The notes: generated from the sequence alone by a model not told the origin. A DNA stretch of 64,000 nt from Flavobacterium aquidurense (GCA_900107365.1 FNPS01000007.1:186001-250000), one strand, 5' to 3'. Counted from the stretch's first letter, positions 45,855 through 55,009 are shown. Numbers and translations: made by a program.

Positions 45855-46604
45855 CTATTTCCCTTTGTTTGCTTCATTAATGTATTTTTCTAAAGCCATT
45901 GTCATAGAAGGTGTTTCAGGTGTTGGAGCAAGAATATCGATTCTTAAACCATGATCTAAAGCTTCTTTTTGAGTTGTGCTTCCAAAAACAGCAATTCTGG
46001 TATTGTTTTGTTTAAAGTCCGGGAAGTTTTTAAATAATGATTTGATTCCGGTTGGACTAAAAAATGCTAAAACGTCATAATAAACATCAGCCAAATCAGA
46101 TAAATCACTCATTACCGTTTTGTAAAAAACAGCTTGTGCCCAATCTACTTTTAAGTTGTTTAAGGTTATAGGTGCATCTGCATTCAATTGATCAGAAGCT
46201 GGTAACAAGAATTTTTCGTCCTTGTATTTTTTGATAAGAGGAGATAAGTCTGCAAAATCTTTTGCTCCAACGTAAATTTTACGCTTTCTGTACACTACAT
46301 ACTTCTGCAGATAAAATGCAACAGCTTCAGATTGACAAAAATACTTCAATCCTTCAGGAACTTTGTAACGCATTTCATCAGCCACTCTAAAAAAATGATC
46401 TACAGCATTTCGACTTGTTAAAATGATCGCAGTGTAATGATTAAGATCGATTTTTTGCAATCGAATCTCTTTTGCGCTAACCCCTTCCACATGAATAAAT
46501 GGTCTGAAATCAATTTTTATTTTGTGTTTTTGTTGGAGCTCAAAGTAAGGAGAATTCTCCACTTTAGGTTCAGGCTGTGACACCAAAATTGTTTTCACTT
46601 TCAT
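45855..46604 (-). CDS. hemD: Uroporphyrinogen-III synthase
   Basis: A 249-residue cytosolic enzyme from the ATG at 46604; the longer TTG start at 46643 would overlap the upstream gene and is less likely. HemD is poorly conserved, but the pattern VKTILVSQPEP at the front, a first-domain LTSRNAVDHFF (about 71-81), a middle KYFCQSEAVAFYL and the late LAFFSPTGIKSLF (about 178-190, the conserved S-x-x-x block) fit. It closes and inverts ring D of hydroxymethylbilane to form uroporphyrinogen III. It lies 14 bp after a DUF4271 gene on the same strand, an order seen widely in Bacteroidota. Confidence 0.88.
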   Translation of the reverse strand: MKVKTILVSQPEPKVENSPYFELQQKHKIKIDFRPFIHVEGVSAKEIRLQKIDLNHYTAIILTSRNAVDHFFRVADEMRYKVPEGLKYFCQSEAVAFYLQKYVVYRKRKIYVGAKDFADLSPLIKKYKDEKFLLPASDQLNADAPITLNNLKVDWAQAVFYKTVMSDLSDLADVYYDVLAFFSPTGIKSLFKNFPDFKQNNTRIAVFGSTTQKEALDHGLRIDILAPTPETPSMTMALEKYINEANKGK

Positions 46605-46618
46605 ATTATAAACATTTT

Positions 46619-47311
46619 CTAAGCACTCCCTTTTGTAATCCAATAATAAAGAAAATAATAAGGGGCTATTTCAAGAGCGCAAAGATATAAAATAAAATAA
46701 AATAACTTACCGAATATTGCATTTTGATACGTTTTAATCGAAATAAAATACGAGTAGAGGCTTAGACACAGCGAAACGCCTATTATTGCTAGTGGAATAA
46801 TTTTAGGAATATTGTCATAATAGAACAAAACGGCGTTGATTGGCAGAATTAAAACACCAATATACGTTCGATAGGTTACTTTTTGTAAGTTAAAAAGGTC
46901 GGCAAACTCATCAATATTGAAGGAAGTCGCTACAATTTTCTCAATTAAATACTTCGCGAGAATGAAATAAAGTAACAATGTCGCGATCTGAATGAATAAA
47001 ATCCAGTCCGTTTTTAATACACCATAAGCACCGGTTTTTGGATCCTGCGAAAAAATGTGCATCGTAAGCTGAATGAAAAAAGCAAACGAAATAACCTGAA
47101 CGAAAAACAAGCCAATTGTAAAGCTGCTTTTCAAGTGGTTATTATCACGATAAATTTTCGCGTATTTATCTGAGAAAATAAGCTTACTAAATTCGCTAAA
47201 TCTAGTTTCGTAAGCTGATTTTGTCATCGCAACAACGGCAAAGGTCACCACAAATAAAAGTGTTGCCCAATCTTTGTTTTCTAGAATTCTGGGGTGAAGC
47301 TGTTCAATCAT
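46619..47311 (-). CDS. DUF4271 membrane protein
   Basis: A 230-residue protein with six or seven membrane segments (about 15-30, 70-88, 103-122, 150-165, 172-190 and 205-222) and the DUF4271 pattern of TSFNIDEFADLFNLQKVTYRTYIGVLILPI. Function unknown; the gene is nearly always next to hemD in Bacteroidota, so a role in haem or envelope metabolism is possible. It precedes hemD by 14 bp in the same direction. ATG start at 47311, with the short N-terminus MIEQLHPR. The divergent Dpm1-like gene begins 105 bp upstream. Confidence 0.85.
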   Translation of the reverse strand: MIEQLHPRILENKDWATLLFVVTFAVVAMTKSAYETRFSEFSKLIFSDKYAKIYRDNNHLKSSFTIGLFFVQVISFAFFIQLTMHIFSQDPKTGAYGVLKTDWILFIQIATLLLYFILAKYLIEKIVATSFNIDEFADLFNLQKVTYRTYIGVLILPINAVLFYYDNIPKIIPLAIIGVSLCLSLYSYFISIKTYQNAIFGKLFYFILYLCALEIAPYYFLYYWITKGSA

Positions 47312-47388
47312 AACGACACAAAATTAGTAATTTTTTGTCTCAATACTTTTATTATATATTTATTATGAATCAAATGCTATAAAAAGTT

Positions 47389-47396
47389 TACTTTTG
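47389..47396 (+). promoter_or_regulatory. Candidate -7 box of the Dpm1-like operon
   Basis: TACTTTTG fits TAnnTTTG. It lies 20 bp before the ATG at 47417 and would place transcription start at or after the GTG at 47399, which favours the ATG. Confidence 0.45.
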
Positions 47397-47416
47397 CGGT
47401 GAAATTACCGAGAAAA

Positions 47417-48142
47417 ATGAATGATTGTATTGTCATAATTCCCACTTATAACGAAATCGAAAATATTGAAAGTATAGTTAGAGCTGTTCTTTCGCAACAT
47501 AAACCTTTTCATCTTCTAATTATTGATGATAATTCGCCAGATTTCACTGCAAATAAAGTGATTACGTTACAGGAGGAATATCCTGGGAGATTATTTTTAG
47601 AAAAAAGAGCTAAAAAAGCAGGTTTAGGAACCGCTTATGTTCATGGTTTCAAATGGGCTTTAGAACGTAATTATGATTTCATTTTTGAAATGGATGCTGA
47701 TTTTTCCCACAACCCCAATGATCTTGAAAAATTGTATGACGCCTGCCATTTTGGAGGTGCGGCATTAGCTGTTGGATCTCGTTATGTAACAGGTGTAAAT
47801 GTGGTAAACTGGCCTTTGAGCCGCGTGTTAATGTCTTATTTTGCTTCGGTGTATGTGAAATTCATTACCGGAATGAAAATTCATGATGCAACTGCAGGTT
47901 TTGTTTGTTATAAGAGAGAAGTATTAGAGAAGATAAATCTGAACAAAATTAAATTTGTTGGATATGCTTTTCAAATTGAAATGAAATATCGAACATATTG
48001 TGGTAAATTTGAAATAACAGAAGTTCCTATTATTTTTACGGATCGTACTAAAGGAGTTTCGAAAATGAGCAATGCCATTATCAAGGAAGCTATACTTGGA
48101 GTTATTTCTCTTCGATTAAAAAAATTATTCAATACATTATAA
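47417..48142 (+). CDS. Polyprenol monophosphomannose synthase (Dpm1-type glycosyltransferase)
   Basis: A 241-residue GT2-family enzyme from the ATG at 47417; a GTG at 47399 would add six residues but probably lies upstream of the transcript. IIPTYNEIENIESIV (about 6-20), LLIIDDNSPD (about 36-45) and EMDADFSHNP (the DxD metal site, about 89-98) are visible, then GSRYVTGVNVVNWPLSR and the late TDRTKGVSKM. No C-terminal membrane helices, so it resembles the soluble DPMS class. It transfers mannose (or another hexose) from a nucleotide sugar to a polyprenyl phosphate for cell-surface glycosylation. It heads an operon with dihydroorotase and a DUF4296 gene (10- and 9-bp gaps). Confidence 0.87.
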   Translation: MNDCIVIIPTYNEIENIESIVRAVLSQHKPFHLLIIDDNSPDFTANKVITLQEEYPGRLFLEKRAKKAGLGTAYVHGFKWALERNYDFIFEMDADFSHNPNDLEKLYDACHFGGAALAVGSRYVTGVNVVNWPLSRVLMSYFASVYVKFITGMKIHDATAGFVCYKREVLEKINLNKIKFVGYAFQIEMKYRTYCGKFEITEVPIIFTDRTKGVSKMSNAIIKEAILGVISLRLKKLFNTL

Positions 48143-48152
48143 AGCCAGGGCG

Positions 48153-49493
48153 ATGAACAGGATTTTAATCAAAAATGCTAAAATTGTAAACGAAGGATCA
48201 ATTTTTGAAGGTGATGTTTTGATCGAAAACGACTTAATTGTTGAAATTTCAGACAGCATTAGCCTAAAAACATCTGATTGTAAAGTAATAGATGCCGAAG
48301 GAAGTTATTTAATACCGGGCGCAATTGATGATCAGGTTCACTTTAGAGAACCAGGATTAACACACAAAGGAGATATAGAATCAGAATCGAGAGCAGCAGT
48401 TGCAGGAGGAATTACTTCTTTCATCGAACAACCCAATACGGTTCCGAATGCCGTTACTCAGGAAATCCTTGAAGACAAATACGAAATTGCAGCCGAAAAA
48501 TCATTTGCGAATTATTCGTTTATGATGGGCGCAACCAACGACAATCTGGAAGAAGTTTTAAAAACGAATCCAAAAAATGTAGCTGGGATTAAAATATTTC
48601 TTGGTTCTTCAACCGGAAATATGTTGGTTGATAAAGAAGAAACTTTAGAGAAAATCTTTTCAAGTACACCAATGTTAATAGCGGTTCATTGCGAAGATGA
48701 AACTACAATTCAAAATAATCTTGCCGCATTCAAAGAGCAATATGGTGAAGATATTCCGGTAACGGCGCATCATTTAATTCGTAGTGCTGAAGCTTGTTAT
48801 ATTTCATCTTCAAAAGCGGTGGCTTTGGCGAAAAAAACAGGAGCAAGACTTCATATTTTTCATCTTTCAACTGCGAAAGAAATGGAGTTGTTTACGAATA
48901 AAATTCCATTAGAAGATAAAAAAATCACAGCTGAGGTTTGTGTACATCATCTTTGGTTTACCGATGAAGATTATAAAACGAAAGGAAATTTCATTAAATG
49001 GAATCCTGCAGTAAAAACGGCCGAAGACCGTGCTGAACTTTGGAAAGCCTTAAATGATGGTCGTATTGATGTTATTGCTACAGATCACGCCCCTCATACC
49101 AAAGAAGAAAAAATGCAATCGTACTTAAAAGCACCTTCTGGAGGTCCGCTTGTACAACATGCTGTCGTGGCAATGTTTGAGGCGCATCATCAAGGGAAAA
49201 TAAGTGTCGAGAAAATCGTGGAAAAAATGTGCCACAATCCGGCTAAAATTTTCAAGATCGAAAAAAGAGGTTTTATTAAAGAAGGTTATTTTGCCGATTT
49301 GGTAATTGTGAATCCGAGTTTGCCCTGGAGTGTGAAACCAGAAAATATTTTATATAAATGCGGTTGGTCACCGTTTGAAAATTTTACTTTTAAATCCAGA
49401 ATCACGCATACTTTTGTGAATGGAGAAATGGTTTATAATAATTTCAAAGTAAAAGACATCCGTGCTGGAAAAAGATTATTGTTTGACAGATAA
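48153..49493 (+). CDS. pyrC: Dihydroorotase
   Basis: A 446-residue amidohydrolase. The metal-binding start reads DDQVHFREPGLTHKGD (about 59-74), in which the first His of the usual HxH is Gln. IKIFLGSSTGNML (about 147-159, with the bridging Lys), HCED (about 178), HLSTAKE (about 232) and ATDHAPHTKEEK (about 309-320) complete the active site. The enzyme cyclises carbamoyl-aspartate to dihydroorotate in pyrimidine synthesis. I recall the DDQVH variant in other Bacteroidota enzymes, so activity is probably retained. It is the middle gene of Dpm1-pyrC-DUF4296, with 10 bp on the left and 9 bp on the right. Confidence 0.92.
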   Translation: MNRILIKNAKIVNEGSIFEGDVLIENDLIVEISDSISLKTSDCKVIDAEGSYLIPGAIDDQVHFREPGLTHKGDIESESRAAVAGGITSFIEQPNTVPNAVTQEILEDKYEIAAEKSFANYSFMMGATNDNLEEVLKTNPKNVAGIKIFLGSSTGNMLVDKEETLEKIFSSTPMLIAVHCEDETTIQNNLAAFKEQYGEDIPVTAHHLIRSAEACYISSSKAVALAKKTGARLHIFHLSTAKEMELFTNKIPLEDKKITAEVCVHHLWFTDEDYKTKGNFIKWNPAVKTAEDRAELWKALNDGRIDVIATDHAPHTKEEKMQSYLKAPSGGPLVQHAVVAMFEAHHQGKISVEKIVEKMCHNPAKIFKIEKRGFIKEGYFADLVIVNPSLPWSVKPENILYKCGWSPFENFTFKSRITHTFVNGEMVYNNFKVKDIRAGKRLLFDR

Positions 49494-49502
49494 AAAAGGT
49501 AA

Positions 49503-49961
49503 ATGAAGAATTTTGTATTTATAATATTGGTTTTGTTTCTTTCTGTAAGTTGTAAAAAAGAATTGGTCAAAGAGCCAAAAAGACTTATTGAGAAAGGAAA
49601 AATGATTGATATTATGTATGATTTGTCTCTTTTGGATGCAATGAAATACCAAAATCCATTGTCTTTGGATTCTATTAATTCTGATCCAAAGAAATTTATT
49701 CTTAGAAAATATAAAGTAGATAGTCTTCAGTTTGCACAAAGCAATATTTATTATGCCGCAGATTATGATACATACAAAGATATGTATGATGAAATTGGTA
49801 AACGATTAGCAGTGAAACAAAGAGCTGTTGATTCGATTGTTAAAATTGAACAGAAAAAAGCAGAAAAAAAGAATAAGCTTAAGTTGAAACTAAAAGATTC
49901 GATAAAAGAACCTGTGAGAAAGCCGGTAATTAATGGCGCAGTAAAAGAGGAAGCTATGTAA
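49503..49961 (+). CDS. DUF4296 lipoprotein
   Basis: A 152-residue lipoprotein with signal peptide and lipobox SVSC (Cys17). The DUF4296 core (about 25-105) contains LIEKGKMIDIMYDLSLLDAMKYQNP and ILRKYKVDSLQFAQSNIYYAADYDTYKDMYDEI, typical of this family; the C-terminal tail is lysine-rich with low complexity. Function unknown; it is encoded directly after pyrC in many Flavobacteriia. The gap to pyrC is 9 bp, so it is co-transcribed. It converges with the epimerase gene 9 bp away, and no clear hairpin lies between them. Confidence 0.85.
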   Translation: MKNFVFIILVLFLSVSCKKELVKEPKRLIEKGKMIDIMYDLSLLDAMKYQNPLSLDSINSDPKKFILRKYKVDSLQFAQSNIYYAADYDTYKDMYDEIGKRLAVKQRAVDSIVKIEQKKAEKKNKLKLKLKDSIKEPVRKPVINGAVKEEAM

Positions 49962-49970
49962 ATTTAGGTT

Positions 49971-50972
49971 CTATAATTTCGAAACGTCTTTTATATAGTG
50001 ATGAACATCCAGAAAAACCGTTCCCAGAACGGTTTTTATTTTTTCATTAGAATAAAGATTTTTTGAATAAGAAGCTTTGGCAGTTGCTTTTGTCATACGT
50101 CTTTTTTGAAAAAACAAGGTCGAAAATATTCCATCGGCAATCCAAAGAAAATTCATTACTATAGGACTTGCGTGCAAGTGTGGTTTTTTAACCTTGAGTG
50201 CTTCAGCAATCGTATTTAAAATATCACGGAAAATAATATTGTCTGCAATCAAAGTAAACCGTTCGTTTTTAATGTTGCTTTTCATCAATTCATACGATAT
50301 TCTCACGACATCATCTACAGTGATAAAACCGGTGCTTCCAAGCATGTAGAATGAAAGTCCGTTAGCGACTCTTGTATAAAGTTCAGCACTTCCTTCTGGG
50401 AAGATTTTTGCACTTCGAATTGGTCCTAAAATAACGCCCGGATTTACTATAATTACATTTAAACCTTCCTGAACAGCACGCCAAACTTCCATTTCGGCAC
50501 CATATTTAGAAATGGCGTAATCGCTGTGTGGTTTTTCCGGATTCCAGTCGGTTTCTTCTGTGATATATTTTTCGTGTGGTGCCGGATCTCCCAAAGCAGC
50601 TATCGAACTTACAAAACAGAATTTTTTTATTCCTTTGGCTAAAGAAAAATTAACCATATTGGCTGTTCCTTCTATATTTGTCTTTCGTAGTCCATCTTCA
50701 TTTTTGGGGTCAAATGAAATCAAAGCTGCGCAGTGGTAAACGTATTCGATATCAATAAAGGCAATTTCGAGTGAAGGAACGTCTAAAATATCGGCTTCAA
50801 GCCAATTAATTTTTTCAAATAAATCCGTTTTTCCATAAAGTTCAAAAACAGATTTTGCTTTCTGAATGTTATTGGGGTTTCTGTAAATTGCCCGAACGTT
50901 TTCTCCATTTTCGATTAAATGAAGTAATAAATGCGCGCCAACTAAACCTGTTCCTCCAGTTACTAGTACCAT
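49971..50972 (-). CDS. NAD-dependent epimerase/dehydratase (extended SDR)
   Basis: A 333-residue extended short-chain dehydrogenase. The NAD(P)-binding TGGTGLVGAHLLLHL starts at residue 5. The catalytic triad Ser (VSSIAALG, about 127), Tyr and Lys in YAISKYGAE (about 156-164) follow, with the substrate domain at the C-terminus. It resembles dihydroflavonol-4-reductase-like and sugar-epimerase members; the substrate is unknown. The start at 50972 gives MVLVTGGTG, with the glycine motif right at the front, as usual. It converges with the DUF4296 gene and is followed upstream by a TGCAAAG-type word repeat (50997-51035). Confidence 0.88.
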   Translation of the reverse strand: MVLVTGGTGLVGAHLLLHLIENGENVRAIYRNPNNIQKAKSVFELYGKTDLFEKINWLEADILDVPSLEIAFIDIEYVYHCAALISFDPKNEDGLRKTNIEGTANMVNFSLAKGIKKFCFVSSIAALGDPAPHEKYITEETDWNPEKPHSDYAISKYGAEMEVWRAVQEGLNVIIVNPGVILGPIRSAKIFPEGSAELYTRVANGLSFYMLGSTGFITVDDVVRISYELMKSNIKNERFTLIADNIIFRDILNTIAEALKVKKPHLHASPIVMNFLWIADGIFSTLFFQKRRMTKATAKASYSKNLYSNEKIKTVLGTVFLDVHHYIKDVSKL

Positions 50973-50996
50973 TTTGTAAATATATCGATTTTGGTT

Positions 50997-51036
50997 TAAA
51001 GGTGCAAAGGTGCAGAGCTACAAAGTTGCAAAGCTT
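50997..51036. repeat. GGTGCAAAG word repeat
   Basis: AAAGGTGCAAAGGTGCAGAG, then CTACAAAGTTGCAAAGC: iterations of one 7-8 bp word directly upstream of the epimerase gene start. Confidence 0.5.
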
Positions 51037-51120
51037 TTGGGCTTTGAACTCTAATAAAAAATACTGCCGGAATAATGTTTTTAAATATTCTGACAGCATT
51101 TTAAATATACTAAAATTGTT

Positions 51121-52356
51121 TTAGAAAACCGTATAAGATAATAATAAATCTACACTGCTGTAATGAGTAGAAAAGGGCATGTAGTTGTTAAGTAAGTTTT
51201 TGCTAGCATTGTATCTGATTTCGGTGCTAATTTTGTTTTTAAAATTGTAACCAAGACCGCAAGCAAAGTTTCCTTGTGCTTTTCCGTCTAAATTTACAAA
51301 TTTAGATTCATAAGTAAATTTTCCGCCTAAGGTAACAACATAAGCAGCATTTATAAATATTTTTGAATTTTGATTTAAAAAGAAATAATGACGCACGCCT
51401 ACCGGAAGGCTAAAACCTGAATATTTTACGGTAGATGGATGTTCAACATGTTGACTGTTAGTTACGCTGTATAATACGCCGTAATCTTTACTGTCTTCGT
51501 ATTTTTGATAAAATAATCCCAGGAATGCGCTCCATTTATTTTTGTTGAATGGGAAAATATATTCTCCTTCAAGGCCAAATGTTGGCTGAGTTTTGTTCTC
51601 ATATTTCGCATTTTGATATCCAGAACTTTCTGCTCCGTCTACTGTTAGAGATGTAAAACTTGCGCCAGCAGATACTTTTAAATAAATGATGCCTTTGTTT
51701 TTAGTGCTTATAGTTTTTTCAATCGTGGCAGCATCAGCGTCGTTGTACTTTAAAAAATATTTAACTAATGGTTCTGTTTTGTATGTCAGCCTTTTGATTT
51801 CATTTTCACTGGTATTTTCGTTCTGTACGTTATTGAATAACTGTTGCTTGAAATAATTATTTTCTTCTGTTGTTCTGGCTCCAGTTTGATCGTTTATTGA
51901 AAGATATTCTTTAAAAACAAGCTGTTCTGTAGGAACATTGGCTGTTTCATAAAAGAATCTTAGCATATCTTTATTAAGATAATAGTACAATGTTGCTTTT
52001 CCTTCTACTAATTTTTTTAAAAAGATCGTTTCTTCTTTCCAGACAGGGTTTTTTGTTGTTGTAATATTTTCTAATCGATTATCTGACATGTCAATTTTTA
52101 CAGTTGCTCTTTTGAACGACGCGCCGTTTTCGACGCTAAATTCTTTTACTGTCGTAATGGTTTCTGTTTTAATATCATTATCATCAATAGAAATTTTATA
52201 CTGGAAGTCGACAGGGTTGTTGTACCAGTCAATGTTTTTTATAAAACATTGTGTTTTAATTCCGTTATTTGAAATAAAATAACCTTTCTCGAAAGAAATT
52301 TGAGCATTAATTGACGAGAAATAAAGGAATAATGTAAGGAGTAAAAGTTTTTTCAT
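51121..52356 (-). CDS. Outer-membrane beta-barrel protein
   Basis: A 411-residue exported protein (signal about 1-18, SSINAQ). The N-terminal half (about 19-215) is soluble; the C-terminal half (about 220-411) shows alternating beta-strands with the pattern of an 8-to-10-strand barrel (PVGVRHYFFLNQNSKIFINAAYV.., ending SSVDLLLSYTVF with a C-terminal Phe). Such proteins are common in Bacteroidota and are sometimes wrongly annotated as tRNA modification GTPases; no GTPase motif is present here. The role is unknown, perhaps porin-like or structural. It stands alone, 148 bp downstream of the epimerase start and 160 bp before tyrS. Confidence 0.72.
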   Translation of the reverse strand: MKKLLLLTLFLYFSSINAQISFEKGYFISNNGIKTQCFIKNIDWYNNPVDFQYKISIDDNDIKTETITTVKEFSVENGASFKRATVKIDMSDNRLENITTTKNPVWKEETIFLKKLVEGKATLYYYLNKDMLRFFYETANVPTEQLVFKEYLSINDQTGARTTEENNYFKQQLFNNVQNENTSENEIKRLTYKTEPLVKYFLKYNDADAATIEKTISTKNKGIIYLKVSAGASFTSLTVDGAESSGYQNAKYENKTQPTFGLEGEYIFPFNKNKWSAFLGLFYQKYEDSKDYGVLYSVTNSQHVEHPSTVKYSGFSLPVGVRHYFFLNQNSKIFINAAYVVTLGGKFTYESKFVNLDGKAQGNFACGLGYNFKNKISTEIRYNASKNLLNNYMPFSTHYSSVDLLLSYTVF

Positions 52357-52466
52357 ATTAGTGATTTGGTTGACGAAAATATATAAAATCGATTATGTTT
52401 TTTTACGTGTTTCCACATTTTTATTTTTTTTGAGATTGAAAGTTGCTTTTACCATTGCTATTGTTT

Positions 52467-52498
52467 TTTGCCATTGCCATTGCCATTGATTATATTTG
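52467..52498 (+). promoter_or_regulatory. Promoter of tyrS
   Basis: TTTG (52467-52470), 20-bp spacer, TATATTTG (52491-52498): an excellent match to the Bacteroidota consensus, 18 bp before the start codon. The spacer contains a TTGCCATTGCCATTGCCATT tandem of the word CCATTG. Confidence 0.7.
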
Positions 52499-52516
52499 CA
52501 CAAATTATTTTAAAAA

Positions 52517-53812
52517 ATGAAGAATCTAGTTGAAGAATTAAAGTGGCGCGGGTTATATCATGATAGCATGCCAGGAACGGAAGAACAATTGCTAAAGGAA
52601 GTAACTACGGCATATATTGGTTTTGATCCAACGGCAGATTCGCTACATATTGGTAGTATGGTTCAGATCATTTTATTGGTTCATTTAAATAGAACCGGCC
52701 ATAAAGCAATTGCTTTGGTTGGTGGTGCAACAGGAATGATTGGCGACCCGTCTGGAAAATCTGACGAAAGAAATTTACTGAACGAAGAAACTTTGGCTAA
52801 AAACGTAGCCGGAATCAAAAGTGTTTTGTCTCGTTTCTTAGATTTTAATTCAACAGCATCGAATGCTCCAATTATGGTAAATAACTATGACTGGATGAAA
52901 GAATTCTCTTTTATTGATTTTGCCCGTGAAGTTGGAAAACGTATCACGGTAAATTATATGATGGCGAAGGATTCTGTTAAAAAGAGATTGAGTGGAGAAG
53001 GAGAAGGAATGTCTTTCACGGAATTCACTTACCAATTGATTCAGGGTTATGATTTTTACCATTTATATAAAAATAACGGCTGCCTTTTGCAAATGGGAGG
53101 TTCTGATCAATGGGGTAATATTACCACAGGAACGGAATTAGTACGCAGAATGGGTGGGGAAAGTGCAAAAGCATTTGCTTTAACAACACCATTAATTACA
53201 AAAGCTGACGGATCTAAATTCGGGAAATCTGAAGGAGGAAATGTTTGGTTGGATGCTGATAAAACTTCAGTGTATAAATTCTACCAGTTTTGGGTAAATG
53301 CAACAGATGTTGATGCTGAAAAATATATCAAAATCTTTACTTTTTTAGATAAAGATACAATTGACACTTTAATTGAAGAGCATAAAAACGCTCCGCATTT
53401 AAGAGTTTTGCAAAAGAAATTGGCTGAAGAAATCACAATTTTTGTTCACAGTAAAGAAGAATTAGAAAAAGCGATTCAGGCTTCGAATATTTTGTTTGGA
53501 AACTCAACTGCAGACGATTTGAAACAATTGGATGAAGTGACTTTTTTGGAAGTTTTTGACGGAGTGCCTCAAGCAGAAATTGCAAAAGCTGATTTGGAAA
53601 ATGGATTGGATATTGTTTCTGTTTTAAACGAAAAGACAGGTTTTTTTAAATCGAACGGAGAAGCTAGACGAGCTTTAACAGCGAATTCAATTTCGGTAAA
53701 CAGAGAAAAAATCAAAGAAGATTTTGTTTTAACTTCAAATGATTTAATTAATAAACAATTTGTGTTATTACAAAGTGGAAAGAAAAATTATTTTGTGATT
53801 AGAGTGGTTTAA
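52517..53812 (+). CDS. tyrS: Tyrosine--tRNA ligase
   Basis: A 431-residue class Ic synthetase of the TyrRS type found in most bacteria. The HIGH equivalent is HIGSM (about 43-47) in AYIGFDPTADSLHIGSMVQI, the KFGKS motif is at about 234-238 (GSKFGKSEGGNVW), and the C-terminal S4 RNA-binding domain ends with ..KNYFVIRVV. A QMGGSDQWGNI block (about 194-204) binds tyrosine and ATP. Length and order are standard. It has a strong promoter (52467-52498) and is followed by an ATCGGTTAACTGTTTAATCG word repeat before the convergent LuxE-like gene. Confidence 0.96.
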   Translation: MKNLVEELKWRGLYHDSMPGTEEQLLKEVTTAYIGFDPTADSLHIGSMVQIILLVHLNRTGHKAIALVGGATGMIGDPSGKSDERNLLNEETLAKNVAGIKSVLSRFLDFNSTASNAPIMVNNYDWMKEFSFIDFAREVGKRITVNYMMAKDSVKKRLSGEGEGMSFTEFTYQLIQGYDFYHLYKNNGCLLQMGGSDQWGNITTGTELVRRMGGESAKAFALTTPLITKADGSKFGKSEGGNVWLDADKTSVYKFYQFWVNATDVDAEKYIKIFTFLDKDTIDTLIEEHKNAPHLRVLQKKLAEEITIFVHSKEELEKAIQASNILFGNSTADDLKQLDEVTFLEVFDGVPQAEIAKADLENGLDIVSVLNEKTGFFKSNGEARRALTANSISVNREKIKEDFVLTSNDLINKQFVLLQSGKKNYFVIRVV

Positions 53813-53890
53813 TCGGTTAACTGTTTAATCGTGTAATTGTTTAATCGGTTCGTAAAAGCGATTTAACGATTTACCAAATCAACGGTTAAA
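53813..53890. repeat. TTAATCGGTTAACTGTTTAATCG word repeat
   Basis: Iterations of TTTAATCG/GTTTAACGG with an inverse half (CGATTTAACGATTTACC) in the gap between tyrS and the LuxE-like gene; it can fold and may terminate both. Confidence 0.55.
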
Positions 53891-54871
53891 CTATAAAACC
53901 ATTAGGTTGCAACCACGAATATCAGAATTATCAAAACGTCCCAATACCTCGAAAGAGTTGTTGGGATATTTTTTGCCCAAATCCTGCGTGGCGATAAAAG
54001 AGCATGAATTGATGTTGGCTAAATCAATAACGTTGATTCCACCTGTTTTTCCATCATTCACGTAAGTGAGTGCATCTTCAGGATCGCGAACCAAAATGTG
54101 CATCCAGGACGGACATTCAAAAATACCTTCACCTAAAGAATAGGCTTGCGCCAAAAGTTCGGTCATGCCATATTCAGAATGAATAGCATTTACACCAAAA
54201 CCTTTACAAAGTTGTTCGTGCAATTCTTCGCGAATCATTTCTTTGCGTTTTCCTTTCATGCCGCCAGTCTCCATAATAATGGTGTTTTGAAGATTGAATT
54301 GCTGTTTTTCAATCAAATCCAACAAAGCGTAAGTAACACCAATTAAAATCACATTTTGCCCGGATTCATCTAATTCGGTCAGTTTTTTAATTAAGTCGTC
54401 ATGATTGTGTAAATAAAACCCGCTTTCAGGCTGATTGGATAGCTTTATAAGGTCTTCGACCATGTAAATAAGTGAAGATCCATCGCGTTCGAGATACGAT
54501 GGCAAAAGAGCTAAAACAACGTAATCTTCGATGTTGCCATAAAATTGAGAAAATCCGTTGCGGTAACTTTCTTCATAAAGAGAAGCATCGGTAACTAAAT
54601 GTCTGCTGGTAATCATTCCGGTTGTACCGCTGCTGGTAAAAGTAACCTGAGGAGAATCGGAATTAGAAACAACCTCATGACTTTTGAAAAATTGTATGGG
54701 TAAAAAAGGAATTTGTTTCAAAGATTTTACCTGTTGTGGATTTACTTTTAGAAAATCACAAAAATCACGATATACCTTATTGTTCTCGTGTTGAAAACGA
54801 AACACTTTTAGTGCTATTTTTTCAAATTGTTTCTGACTCGAAATGGTAAAAATATCGTTGGCTGTGATCAA
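53891..54871 (-). CDS. LuxE-like acyl-protein synthetase family protein
   Basis: A 326-residue cytosolic enzyme of the adenylate-forming LuxE type: FTSSGTTGMITSRH (about 76-89) is the phosphate/AMP-binding loop, then the middle EETGGMKGKRKEM-like stretch (METGGMKGKRKEM, about 200-212), HSEYGMTELLAQAYS (about 231-245) and the late ATQDLGKKYPNNSFEVLGRFDNSDIRGCN. In luminescent bacteria LuxE activates a fatty acid and passes it on; here no lux genes are nearby, so it probably activates another acyl group. The family is common in Bacteroidota, often near surface-polysaccharide or lipid genes; not the case here. It is preceded by a CAGT-type repeat (54895-54972). Confidence 0.82.
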   Translation of the reverse strand: MITANDIFTISSQKQFEKIALKVFRFQHENNKVYRDFCDFLKVNPQQVKSLKQIPFLPIQFFKSHEVVSNSDSPQVTFTSSGTTGMITSRHLVTDASLYEESYRNGFSQFYGNIEDYVVLALLPSYLERDGSSLIYMVEDLIKLSNQPESGFYLHNHDDLIKKLTELDESGQNVILIGVTYALLDLIEKQQFNLQNTIIMETGGMKGKRKEMIREELHEQLCKGFGVNAIHSEYGMTELLAQAYSLGEGIFECPSWMHILVRDPEDALTYVNDGKTGGINVIDLANINSCSFIATQDLGKKYPNNSFEVLGRFDNSDIRGCNLMVL

Positions 54872-54894
54872 AACTTTTTTTTTACAAAGATATT

Positions 54895-54972
54895 GTTTTT
54901 TAGTTTTCAGTCTCGGTTTTCAGTCTCAGTTTTATACGCAATGTGCTTAACTGAATACTGTGACTGTAAACT
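54895..54972. repeat. TTTTCAGT word repeat
   Basis: TTTTCAGTCTCGGTTTTCAG..CTCAG, then ACTGAATACTGTGACTGTAAACT: same class as 31890-31955. It lies upstream of the LuxE-like gene. Confidence 0.5.
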
Positions 54973-54976
54973 AAAA

Positions 54977-54997
54977 AAAGCTCCAAATTGGAGCTTT
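54977..54997 (-). terminator. Terminator of the T9SS-domain gene
   Basis: AAAGCTCCAA (54977-54986), one base, TTGGAGCTTT (54988-54997), with A-runs left (T-run on the minus strand). It is 12 bp after the stop of the small T9SS gene. Confidence 0.75.
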
Positions 54998-55009
54998 CTT
55001 AATTATGTT

